Under the pieces are notes generated by a model that was not told the DNA's origin, did not search any database, and saw only the letters and a list, made by a program, of their open reading frames with translations. The translations under genes and the position numbers were made by a program. Below are positions 42,994 through 50,467 of a DNA stretch of 64,000 nucleotides, in pieces. The DNA comes from Ulvibacterium sp965228935 (GTDB taxonomy: Bacteria; Bacteroidota; Bacteroidia; Flavobacteriales; Flavobacteriaceae). Every line of letters begins with the position of its first letter. The first letter of the stretch is position 1. Where the stretch lies: NCBI RefSeq assembly GCF_965228935.1, contig NZ_OZ245846.1, positions 4,030,001 to 4,094,000 on the forward strand, given 5' to 3'.

Positions 42994-43542
42994 TTAATCA
43001 AAGAAGACTTCATCCAGTCTCCCTCTCTCATGAGCTTTCAAAAATTTCTTTGACTTTGAGTTTAAGATGAGGCCATTATTTTTATTTGAAACGTAGTCTA
43101 AAAATATTTTAGCTCCTTCTATCTGTGATTCTTTAACATCCTCCTGTTCGCTATATTTCTTACCTTCAATTTTAGTGTTTTTCAAATATCTGTCATTGTT
43201 GAGTTTTTCATTCAAAATATAATTCGTAATCGCAATCATATAGAAGTAGCGCTGATTACTTTTTGGATTCAAGGAATTATAAAAACTTCCGAAAATAGGA
43301 ACGTTGATTCCAGTATCCTCATTTTTCCAAAAATCCACGATTCGACAAGCACTTACAAATTCCTCTGATTTAAAATTTACAGGATTGTCGAAGATATATT
43401 CCGTGGCATCAAAAAATAATTGCTCATAAGTGGCAAAATCTGGTTCTGGATCGGATTTCATTTGATGAAGTGATTCCGATAATTGCGAGTGACCGGAGAT
43501 TGTAATGCCGAACAAAGCAAATAGAATTAATTTTTTTATCAT
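42994..43542 (-). CDS. Hypothetical exported protein, 182 aa
   Basis: Signal peptide KKLILFALFGITISGHSQ. The mature protein is charged and mostly helical: SDPEPDFATYEQLFFDATEYIFDNPVNF, ACRIVDFWKNEDTGINVPIFGSFYNSL, YFYMIAITNYIL, GAKIFLDYVSN. It resembles periplasmic proteins of unknown function in flavobacteria, but no named family was recognised. Single-gene unit between element copies 4 and 5. Confidence 0.6.
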   Translation of the reverse strand: MIKKLILFALFGITISGHSQLSESLHQMKSDPEPDFATYEQLFFDATEYIFDNPVNFKSEEFVSACRIVDFWKNEDTGINVPIFGSFYNSLNPKSNQRYFYMIAITNYILNEKLNNDRYLKNTKIEGKKYSEQEDVKESQIEGAKIFLDYVSNKNNGLILNSKSKKFLKAHERGRLDEVFFD

Positions 43543-43547
43543 CTCTT

Positions 43548-43565
43548 ATCGTTCAATTGAACTTT
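43548..43565 (-). repeat. 18-bp intercassette element, copy 5
   Basis: Plus strand ATCGTTCAATTGAACTTT. The centre differs and makes a perfect 12-bp palindrome (GTTCAATTGAAC). It touches the TAA of the DUF1028 gene. Confidence 0.72.
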
Positions 43566-44791
43566 TAGCCAGTTATTTTGCGGAACAACATTTCAGCCTC
43601 TATATTTTCCTTATCCATTTGTAGTGCCAACCCCAGGAACTTGATTGCCTTTTCATTCTCCTTTTCGTAAAAATAGCTTCTTCCAAGCAGGAAATTGAGA
43701 TATGACGATTCAATTTTATCCGATTTCAGTCGGTGGGCCAATTCTATGACCTCCAATTCTCTTCCAAGATTGCTCAACATATTTAGAGCGGCCTCCCAAT
43801 CTTTTGTGGTAAATGTACTTGGATTAATCAATCCCTTCATTTCAGGGTGATCTTTCAAAAAATGGAATGCTGGTAGATATATCGACCAATTCGGATTTTC
43901 TGAAATCCCTTTCTTGATCCATTTAATAGCACTTTCTTCATCACCCAATGATATGTTGGCTGAAGCGATTCTCGAATACATCCCGGTCCATCCGTCAAGC
44001 ATTTTCTCCGACTCTGACAATTTTTCTAATGCCCTTGAGCGGTTTCCTTTGCCATATGCATAGAGCGCTTGGTTCAACCTAATCCTTCCATAGTGGAAAT
44101 CCAGGAGTGTCTGTAGGTCGTCTATTGGATTGCTGGAATGGTCGACCCTGAGGTCTATCTGATTGTACCATTCATTGTCGGTGCCTTTTACCACAAGCGC
44201 TGCAGACTGTTTCCCGGAAATCTGTCCTCCCGATGCTTCACCGGCCATAAGGCTTTCAAGGAGTCTTTGTGCAAGTGTTCCAGCGGCGGTTTCAAATGTT
44301 TTGGACATACTGGTGAGCACGCTGTCTGCCAATTGGTTACCCATTACCACATAGTTCTTTCCCACAATTTGGGAAGCTTTTCCGTTCCAAAATTTCAATG
44401 ATTTTCCGGTAAAGGCATAAACGTTTCCATCTTTGTCCATTCCTGAAACTTGTCGATAGTTTGCTTGCCCGTCTTCGTTCTTGGTGTACAGGATGGCGTC
44501 TGTGATGGACTTTCCTTCCCTTAACTTTTCGAAGCCTGCCTGCGCATATCTGGGTTCCGTTTCGGCGATTACCGAAAATGCGCCCAGTCCCGGTTCTATA
44601 TAGATGGTCGAATTTCCCACACAGATGTTGTTGGTGGCAACAGCAATGCCCCATTCCTGAGCATTTTCATCATATGCCAAAATTGAAAAAGTGGAGTTGA
44701 TATTCTTTCCCTTTAACAGGGATTGCAAATTCTGGGAAAATGAAATGATTGAAACAAAAAAAAGTGAAAGGGTCGTAATAGTGGTTCTCAT
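43565..44791 (-). CDS. DUF1028 (Ntn-hydrolase-like) protein with C-terminal helical repeats
   Basis: 408 aa. Signal peptide LSLFFVSIISFSQ. Residues 33-240 match DUF1028, an Ntn-hydrolase-like family: NSTFSILAYDENAQEWGIAVAT, GLGAFSVIAETEPRYAQAGFEKL, VSGMDKDGNVYAFTGKSLKFWNG, VVMGNQLADSVLTSM, SGGQISGKQSAALVV. A TPR-like C-terminus follows (RALEKLSESEKMLDGWTGMYSRIASANISLGDEESAIKWI). Family substrate unknown. First and largest unit of the array, between element copies 5 and 6. Confidence 0.82.
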   Translation of the reverse strand: MRTTITTLSLFFVSIISFSQNLQSLLKGKNINSTFSILAYDENAQEWGIAVATNNICVGNSTIYIEPGLGAFSVIAETEPRYAQAGFEKLREGKSITDAILYTKNEDGQANYRQVSGMDKDGNVYAFTGKSLKFWNGKASQIVGKNYVVMGNQLADSVLTSMSKTFETAAGTLAQRLLESLMAGEASGGQISGKQSAALVVKGTDNEWYNQIDLRVDHSSNPIDDLQTLLDFHYGRIRLNQALYAYGKGNRSRALEKLSESEKMLDGWTGMYSRIASANISLGDEESAIKWIKKGISENPNWSIYLPAFHFLKDHPEMKGLINPSTFTTKDWEAALNMLSNLGRELEVIELAHRLKSDKIESSYLNFLLGRSYFYEKENEKAIKFLGLALQMDKENIEAEMLFRKITG

Positions 44792-44870
44792 CGTATTTCG
44801 TTTTGATTGATTAATTGTTAGATGAAAATCACTCTAATTTGTTACATACCCTGAAAACAAATTACACACT

Positions 44871-44914
44871 ACTGCGAAGAATCGTTTTTTTGAAGTTTCA
44901 TAGTTAATCGCAGT
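44871..44914. repeat. Inverted repeat enclosing element copy 6
   Basis: ACTGCGA (44871-44877) and TCGCAGT (44908-44914) are perfect inverted copies that place the whole element copy 6 in the loop. It stands at the right end of the array. Confidence 0.5.
44881..44898 (-). repeat. 18-bp intercassette element, copy 6
   Basis: Plus strand ATCGTTTTTTTGAAGTTT, one mismatch. It lies 90 bases before the start of the DUF1028 gene and opens the array. Confidence 0.72.
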
Positions 44915-44970
44915 CCCTCCAATGAATGTAAGTGAAGTCGGGTAACATACAATTCGCTAGGGACAGATAT

Positions 44971-45891
44971 TCATGTATACATTTCAATAAGATATCTAAT
45001 TCGATCTTTACATTCTCCCCCTAAATCAATAGACTGATTTTCTTCCATAAAATTTAGAAACATACTTAAGGATTCGATTAAAATTGATACATCATTATCA
45101 AGTTCACTAAGTAGTTCAATGCATACAAGTAACTGCCAAAGTGGCCTAGTCTCTTTGTTCTTGATAGCTTCCTGTTTTTCTATTTTAAGACTGCTTAGAA
45201 AGTCAAGGATTATTTGTTGATTTGAAAAGGGTTTAATTTGATAGGCTAAATAACCAACGACTCTATAAGAAGCCTTTTCATTTAGGATATAAGGCTTTAT
45301 TATCTCTATGTTTGGGATAATTTCCGAATTAAAAAATGAATTCCTTACAGCCTCTGCGATCTTATCTGACAAATTAAGTGGCTGCGGTTGAAGATACTGC
45401 TCCGCCCATATGACTGCATCGGCCAAGGCGATTTCTAGAACTTTGTTGTTAGCCTTATGGGATGATGAATTTTTGTATTCCGCACCTTTGATTTTTTCTA
45501 ATATTAAATCCGAAATCTCCTCAATGGTGTAATCAACAGATTCTATATAAGCAATGGTTGGAAGTAGACCAGGGATTTCAGTCTGATCAAATCTAATAGG
45601 TAGAATATATTCTTCAGCTTCTTTAAATGCTCTAGCTTGGACAACCTTTAATTCATGTTTTGTCCACAGTTTATTAGCATAGTTTTGTGATAAGAAGAGA
45701 ACACAATATTTTGCTTTATTCAAGTAAATATCATTTAAATATTGATAGAGGTCTTTTCCCCACATTTTTGCTAATTCTCCTTCATAGTAAAAAATGGAAA
45801 TATTGTGACTTTTTAAACTTTCGTATAATTGATATACATAGCTTTTCTGCTCTCCTGCATAAGAAAAGGCTACGTCGTAATCGTGAGTCAT
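44971..45891 (-). CDS. TIR-domain protein
   Basis: 306 aa. N-terminal TIR domain (about 5-130): YDVAFSYAGEQKSYVYQLYESL, the YCVLFLSQNYANKLWTKHE segment with E80 at the position of the catalytic NADase glutamate, and YILPIRFDQTEIPGLLPTIAYI. Bacterial TIRs degrade NAD or make cyclic ADP-ribose signals, mostly in anti-phage defence. The C-terminal 160 residues are helical (SDKIAEAVRNSFF, PLWQLLVCIELLSELDNDVSILIESL) and not recognised. It lies 168 bases downstream of the TIR/SLATT/TIR operon on the same strand and may belong to it. AT-rich. Confidence 0.85.
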   Translation of the reverse strand: MTHDYDVAFSYAGEQKSYVYQLYESLKSHNISIFYYEGELAKMWGKDLYQYLNDIYLNKAKYCVLFLSQNYANKLWTKHELKVVQARAFKEAEEYILPIRFDQTEIPGLLPTIAYIESVDYTIEEISDLILEKIKGAEYKNSSSHKANNKVLEIALADAVIWAEQYLQPQPLNLSDKIAEAVRNSFFNSEIIPNIEIIKPYILNEKASYRVVGYLAYQIKPFSNQQIILDFLSSLKIEKQEAIKNKETRPLWQLLVCIELLSELDNDVSILIESLSMFLNFMEENQSIDLGGECKDRIRYLIEMYT

Positions 45892-46059
45892 ATTTCTTAT
45901 CTTAATGGTTCCTCAAGTTAGGTATATAGTTTACAATTCTAATTTATTTTCGAGGTGGAGTTTTAAGTTAAGACATATCTAAAATGTTACTGTAACGGGA
46001 ATTTTCCACCATATTTTAAGTCTTGATTTATTTCAGTTCTTTATTGGCAGCTTTCATTT

Positions 46060-46659
46060 TTATAATTTCCAATTTAACACGTTATCCAATGGATGTTGCA
46101 TTTTTGATGCCGAAAAAATTCTAGTTTCGTTGATCAGAGATTTCTCTAAACGATTTGTGATTTTAGAGATGTAATCATTTAGACTTTTCGTTCCTCTTAT
46201 GATATGACCAACTTGCATATAATCTGGAAGAGTTTTCTCTGAGATGTCTTTTAAAGTCAAAATCGCCAATTTTAATCTATTTGGTTTTTCATCTTCCTTT
46301 AATCCATAATCTAGAATAGCTGAATGACCATAACCAACTTCAAAAGGTACCCATTGTGATTTATAAGTTTTCTCTGAAACGACTACAAGCATGTGTGTAC
46401 TTTCTTTAATGCCTTTTTTAATACTTTCTGTAATTAATATAGGATTATTACTACTTGCTGCTGTTTGTAAAACATCGTCTTCTTCGTCTAAATAGTAATC
46501 AATTTCTGCTTGCTTCAAATATTTAGCAATTTCTCTGCATTGTTCTTTGTCTTCTCTTTTATGACTTATAAAAATGCACGGTCTTTTTTTTATATCAGAA
46601 GATTCTAAAATCCATATTAGGTTTTCAAGTAAAATAGCTTTGTTGTAACCCTTTTTCAT
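46060..46659 (-). CDS. TIR-domain protein of the TIR/SLATT operon
   Basis: 199 aa from ATG 46659, one base after the stop of the SLATT gene; the longer frame overlaps that gene and is rejected. TIR-like fold: RPCIFISHKREDKEQCREIAKYLKQAEIDYYLDEED, NPILITESIKKGIKESTHMLVVVSEKTYKSQWVPFEVGYG, with E107 (WVPFE) at the catalytic position. The C-terminus (DYMQVGHIIRGTKSLNDYISKI) resembles that of stand-alone TIR proteins. Soluble. Probably an NAD-processing partner in defence. Confidence 0.82.
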   Translation of the reverse strand: MKKGYNKAILLENLIWILESSDIKKRPCIFISHKREDKEQCREIAKYLKQAEIDYYLDEEDDVLQTAASSNNPILITESIKKGIKESTHMLVVVSEKTYKSQWVPFEVGYGHSAILDYGLKEDEKPNRLKLAILTLKDISEKTLPDYMQVGHIIRGTKSLNDYISKITNRLEKSLINETRIFSASKMQHPLDNVLNWKL

Positions 46660-46660
46660 T

Positions 46661-47545
46661 TTATTTGCGTCTTTGGGCAAGCCATAAAGTATGTTCCCTT
46701 GATATTGCATTTTCAGAATCAAGAATGAATTCTGATAATTGATTTTCTGAATTTACATTATAAGATAATTCCTTTATGAAATTTAGTTCTTCTGATGCAG
46801 TTGTATATGCTTGCTTTTGCTCTTGATGCTGTTTTATCTGTAACCAGCTAATTGCTGAAGAAGCTATAGTCGTTAGCAGTCCAACAATATTCCAATTACT
46901 ATCAGGGTTACTCATCAGAATGACAACTGAGACTATAGCAAAGAATTGAGAGGCAAGTATTATCCAGAACCAAAAGTTGTATCTACCTTTATTCCACTCG
47001 GCTTTTTTTGAGTACCAGTTCTGTTGGTCTTCTATTCTATTTTTAATGTAATAATCTTTTCGTTCATTCATTGAGAGGTTACGAACCTCGAGCATTTTTG
47101 ATGTTATAATTTCTTGATTTAATATTTTTGAGTCCATAGAAGCCGATAAGTCTTTAAATTCATTGGCAACTTCTCTGATTCTTTGTATGAACCTCTCTTT
47201 TACTGTATTCAAGTCTAAAGACTGTTCAAAATATTCAGCACAGGTTATAAATCTCCATGTTAAGGTTTTGCTTGATTCTGCCAACGCTCTACCTTGGTAC
47301 CAAACATCCTCATATTTTCTACTTTTTAAAATGATAGTAAGTATCAAACCTAATAGCAAAAAGAACCCTGTAAAACCATAAATCCAAAATTTTTGGTTAA
47401 CGTCTTGGAAGCTATATATCGCAAGCAATGCTGCAATAATCATAGACATTAAGTCGACTCTTATTATGTTCAAATAAGCCTTTTGCGATTTAATTGAAAT
47501 ATTATCAGCAGCTTGGTAGTAATTTGGAAAATCCTTTAATTCCAT
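46661..47545 (-). CDS. SLATT/DUF4231 four-helix membrane protein
   Basis: 294 aa. Two transmembrane pairs: about 31-47 and 53-73, then 191-211 and 219-236, joined by a charged helical domain. WYQGRALAESSKTLTWRFI and RIEDQQNWYSKKAEWN are typical of SLATT (DUF4231) proteins, predicted pore-forming effectors linked to nucleotide-signalling defence systems. Here a SLATT_3-like and a SLATT_1-like unit appear fused. The start overlaps the stop of the ThsB-like gene (TAATG) and the next TIR gene starts 1 base after its stop, so the three are coupled. Likely the membrane-killing effector. Confidence 0.85.
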   Translation of the reverse strand: MELKDFPNYYQAADNISIKSQKAYLNIIRVDLMSMIIAALLAIYSFQDVNQKFWIYGFTGFFLLLGLILTIILKSRKYEDVWYQGRALAESSKTLTWRFITCAEYFEQSLDLNTVKERFIQRIREVANEFKDLSASMDSKILNQEIITSKMLEVRNLSMNERKDYYIKNRIEDQQNWYSKKAEWNKGRYNFWFWIILASQFFAIVSVVILMSNPDSNWNIVGLLTTIASSAISWLQIKQHQEQKQAYTTASEELNFIKELSYNVNSENQLSEFILDSENAISREHTLWLAQRRK

Positions 47546-48132
47546 TATGGCTTTACTTTTGTTTTATTCGAAATCGGTTGGGACCTTTTGTCAAATGCTT
47601 GGTCAATATAGAATTCGGGATTAACAGTGAAATCGCTCCATTTTACTAGCACACAATATCTATCATCCTCACTCCAAGAGCATTTACCAAATGCAGGGAT
47701 ATAGTAATTATGACTAAACTCTCTTATAACCGTTGAATCATTTATTCCAACGTAGTTGTGGGTTCCACCACATGTTGGGCAATTATACGAGCCTTGATAA
47801 ATGGAATCGTACATGGAAGGAAGTACTATTCCAAGAATACCATTTTTTGTATTATTTACACCATTGTAAAGAGATGCCTGAAGCTCTTTCTTAATGTATC
47901 TTTGTTCGTGAGACCCAAGATTCTCCGAACTTCTTGAGCCTATTAAAAAAATCGTTACTGTAGAGTCAGATAAATAGTCTTCTCTAATTTTTCGCATAAT
48001 GTAATCATCATCCCAAGAGTTGATTGGTTCATCCAATGATTTGTCAATCATATCAATGTCCAATTCATCACGAATATGATTTTTGAATGCAATGTCCTCT
48101 GTTTTAAAACTTATGAAGCATTTGTGTGCCAT
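47545..48132 (-). CDS. TIR-like protein of the ThsB/DUF1863 type
   Basis: 195 aa. KCFISFKTEDIAFKNHIRDEL, SWDDDYIMRKIREDYLSDSTVTIFLIGSRSSE, YIKKELQASLYNG with E83, GILGIVLPSMYDSI and YCVLVKWSDFTVNPEFYIDQAF match the Thoeris ThsB-like TIR family (PF08937 type), which makes cyclic ADP-ribose signals on infection. An insert has C118-PTC-GGTH with C121, and further C151 and C160, perhaps a zinc site. First gene of the operon. No ThsA (SIR2/SLOG) follows; a SLATT protein takes its place. Confidence 0.82.
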   Translation of the reverse strand: MAHKCFISFKTEDIAFKNHIRDELDIDMIDKSLDEPINSWDDDYIMRKIREDYLSDSTVTIFLIGSRSSENLGSHEQRYIKKELQASLYNGVNNTKNGILGIVLPSMYDSIYQGSYNCPTCGGTHNYVGINDSTVIREFSHNYYIPAFGKCSWSEDDRYCVLVKWSDFTVNPEFYIDQAFDKRSQPISNKTKVKP

Positions 48133-48171
48133 AGTGTTCCTTTTGGTAGTTGCTAGCTTGATTTTATGAAT

Positions 48172-48206
48172 GAAAAATACCTCTATTTGCTTTGAGATGG
48201 AGCAAA
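48172..48206 (-). promoter_or_regulatory. Putative promoter of the TIR/SLATT operon
   Basis: On the minus strand, TTTG (48203-48206), 23 bases, then TATTTTTC (48172-48179), one mismatch from TAnnTTTG. It lies 40 bases before the first gene. Confidence 0.35.
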
Positions 48207-48220
48207 ATATTTGTTTTCGT

Positions 48221-48418
48221 TCATTTACTGTAGGGTCTTAACTTTCCAGAAAGCCCTCTGTATCGTAAATACTTATAGTAGGTTGCTCTAGAAATATCCA
48301 GCCTTTCACATATTTCAGAAACAGTAAGTTTTCCCTCCTTAAAGTATTCCTCACAAAGTACGGCTTTTTGCTGATTTTTCTTACTTATGCCTTTGGGCGC
48401 ACCTAAAACTTTTCCCAC
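48221..48418 (-). pseudogene. Truncated serine recombinase: helix-turn-helix tail only
   Basis: 65 codons from GTG 48418, with an in-frame stop two codons upstream. GKVLGAPKGISKK is the linker that in intact serine resolvases joins the catalytic domain to the DNA-binding end, and LTVSEICERLDISRATYYKYLRYRG is the Hin-type helix-turn-helix. The whole catalytic domain is missing. It may be a relic of the recombinase that brought in the island, or a small stand-alone DNA-binding protein that regulates the adjacent defence operon, which lies just downstream on the same strand. Confidence 0.65.
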
Positions 48419-48500
48419 TGTTCATAACCCCGTTGAAAACTTCAAGATTTTCCAAAATTGGGATGCGCAATAACCGCTAACTTTATACAAACTTCTCGAC

Positions 48501-48908
48501 ATGAGCGATAGGTCCCATTCTCTTTTAAACATTCGTCCTAATATTCCAAAAGCTAAAATTACCCTTGAAATGACCGATGCCGAGCGTTTCCAGAACGAAG
48601 CCTTACGGCCCATTATCAAGTTTCAGAACCCCTTGCTCCTGGCCGCTTTTGCCAATTACATTACGAAACATAAAAATCGTTTCCATGATCTGGTCTTGGA
48701 AAAGCGTTTGGAATACATTGAAAATGCCATTCAAAAAGATATCAAATTCAGAAATTCCCTAAAAGGGATGATCATTGGTCAGTTTACCCTAGAGGAGTAC
48801 CAAAAGTACATTCAAAACTCCTCGGCACTGAACAAGCGCATGATGGGTATGGTCATTGATCGGTTAAAGGATCAAATACAATTTTTTGAGGAGCCTGTCC
48901 TAGTCTAA
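48501..48908 (+). CDS. Conserved Bacteroidota hypothetical protein
   Basis: 135 aa, soluble, all-helical. Its pattern (LRPIIKFQNPLLLAAFANYITKHKNRFHDL, EYIENAIQKDIKFRNSLKGMIIGQFTLEEYQKYIQNSSALNKRMM) is familiar from flavobacterial proteins sometimes labelled glyoxalase. I see no metal site of a glyoxalase and would not assign that activity. It marks the return to core genome after the island. The stop overlaps the convergent DUF2461 gene by 9 bp. Confidence 0.7.
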   Translation: MSDRSHSLLNIRPNIPKAKITLEMTDAERFQNEALRPIIKFQNPLLLAAFANYITKHKNRFHDLVLEKRLEYIENAIQKDIKFRNSLKGMIIGQFTLEEYQKYIQNSSALNKRMMGMVIDRLKDQIQFFEEPVLV

Positions 48909-49580
48909 GATCGATTCACCGTTGAGATTGGTGGTCAGAATATCGCTCATCAAATCAAAATAAGGTCGTATCGCTTTGAACGAATCATCCACATGCTTTG
49001 GAAAACTATCCGAGGTAACTTCATCGTCCGAAAAATTACGGACAAATATGAACTGTTTCTTTTTTATCAGGTCAATATCCGGGTGTTCCTTATCAAAACC
49101 TTTGGGTGCGGTTTTTACACCATCCCCGATCAGATCTCCCCAGACTTGCTTAAAATTCGTATCGTTGATAATCTTTCTAAATTCCGAGGCATCGAGTTCA
49201 AATTCCTTGCGTATCCGAAACAAATCTTCTTTGTTGGGATCCCAAAAACCGGTGGCCAAAAAACTTCCGCCAGGTTTTAGCTGTATATAATACCCCCCGC
49301 GTAAGCGTGCACCGGCACGGGAAAAGGAACAGGCAAAGTGGGACTTGTAGGGACTCTTGTCCTTGGAAAAACGGACGTCCCGATAAATTCGGAACACTTT
49401 CAATTTGTCTATATCGTCATGCAGCTTAAGGTTTTCCATCACCCCCGAGAAAAAGGTTTTCGCATCGGTTTCATGCTGCTTAAACTCCGATTTGTGTTCA
49501 TTAAACCATTCCCGATTGTTATTTTTTTCCAGTTTTTTTAGAAAACCCAAGGATTTCTTGGTAATTGATGGCTGTAACAT
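48900..49580 (-). CDS. DUF2461 family protein
   Basis: 226 aa. Family signature: FLKKLEKNNNREWFNEHKSEF, KVFRIYRDVRFSKDKSPYKSHFACSFSR, RGGYYIQLKPGGSFLATGFWDP and RIRKEFELDASEF. Cytosolic. The family is widespread (TIGR02453) but has no known reaction. Single gene, divergent from cysE. Confidence 0.88.
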   Translation of the reverse strand: MLQPSITKKSLGFLKKLEKNNNREWFNEHKSEFKQHETDAKTFFSGVMENLKLHDDIDKLKVFRIYRDVRFSKDKSPYKSHFACSFSRAGARLRGGYYIQLKPGGSFLATGFWDPNKEDLFRIRKEFELDASEFRKIINDTNFKQVWGDLIGDGVKTAPKGFDKEHPDIDLIKKKQFIFVRNFSDDEVTSDSFPKHVDDSFKAIRPYFDLMSDILTTNLNGESILD

Positions 49581-49648
49581 ACGACCTAGCAGTTGTTATT
49601 TTAAGCTAAAGTTAACCATTTAGGGATTACCGATTTTGAAATATTGGT

Positions 49649-49656
49649 TAATTTTG
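49649..49656 (+). promoter_or_regulatory. Putative -7 element TAATTTTG upstream of cysE
   Basis: Exact match to TAnnTTTG, 19 bases before the cysE ATG. A TTTTG lies only 10 bases upstream, too close to be a normal -33 box. Confidence 0.35.
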
Positions 49657-49675
49657 AGCGTATAAGAATTTTCCC

Positions 49676-50467
49676 ATGGATTATCGGCCCATAATTGAAA
49701 AAATCAATCTTCACAAAAAACAGCCCAATCTTAGGTATGTCCTAAAGGAAAAGGTAGAGGGCTTTACCAATCGACTTTTTTACACCCTGTTCGATAGTGA
49801 TACCCCCGTAGCCGAGAATCTGGAATATCTGGAAAAGGAGTTCGATGCGATGGTGAACCTGGCGTGTTGGGAGGTGGACAAACCTTGTAAAATGCTCTGG
49901 GACAACTATGTGGTAAAACTACCTGAAATACTGGAAAGTTTGAATCTTGATGCGGAGGCCATTGTAAGTTGTGATCCGGCCACCTTATCCATTGAGGAGG
50001 TTTATATGGCCTATCCCGGCTTTTACGCCATTGCCATTTATCGTTTGGCCCATGAGCTCTATAAAACCGGTTTCCCTTTGGTTCCCCGGTTAATGACCGA
50101 ATATGCCCATAGACAGACCGGTGTGGATATCAATCCCGGGGCGCAAATAGGCAAGTCTTTCTTTATCGATCACGCAACAGGTGTGGTCATCGGTGAAACC
50201 GCCTTGATCAAGGACAACGTTAAGATTTATCAGGGGGTTACGCTTGGAGCCTTGTACGTCGCCAAGGATCTGCAAAGAACGAAGCGTCACCCTACTATTG
50301 AGGATAATGTAACCATTTATGCCAATGCCACCATTTTAGGGGGTGAAACGGTTATCGGGGCACATAGCGTCATTGGCGGTAACGCTTGGTTGACTTCCTC
50401 CATTCCTCCCCATTCCACGGTCTTTCACACCCCTGAGATTAAGATCAAAACCTCTTCCAATGTCTAA
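49676..50467 (+). CDS. cysE: Serine O-acetyltransferase
   Basis: 263 aa. N-terminal helical domain, then the hexapeptide beta-helix: AHRQTGVDINPGAQIGKSFFIDHATGVVIGETALI with the catalytic DHATG motif, KIYQGVTLGALYV, RHPTIEDNVTIYANATILGGETVIGAHSVIGGNAW. It matches the longer EpsC-type serine acetyltransferases. It makes O-acetylserine for cysteine synthesis. The cysM start lies inside its last codons (8-bp overlap), so the two-step pathway is one translationally coupled unit. Confidence 0.94.
   Translation: MDYRPIIEKINLHKKQPNLRYVLKEKVEGFTNRLFYTLFDSDTPVAENLEYLEKEFDAMVNLACWEVDKPCKMLWDNYVVKLPEILESLNLDAEAIVSCDPATLSIEEVYMAYPGFYAIAIYRLAHELYKTGFPLVPRLMTEYAHRQTGVDINPGAQIGKSFFIDHATGVVIGETALIKDNVKIYQGVTLGALYVAKDLQRTKRHPTIEDNVTIYANATILGGETVIGAHSVIGGNAWLTSSIPPHSTVFHTPEIKIKTSSNV

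Noticed and set aside
41850..44898. Classical integron attC sites for the 18-bp elements
   Set aside because: The conserved part is only about 18 bases, no GTTRRRY/RYYYAAC core pair or long imperfect hairpin could be fitted, and no integrase is in the window. The array is reported as cassette-like only.
41850..44898. CRISPR array
   Set aside because: Spacing between copies is 287-1333 bases and filled by genes; not a repeat-spacer array.
48422..48619. Minus-strand 65-codon frame beside the recombinase remnant
   Set aside because: It overlaps the plus-strand conserved gene at 48501 and does not continue the recombinase sequence; taken as a shadow frame.
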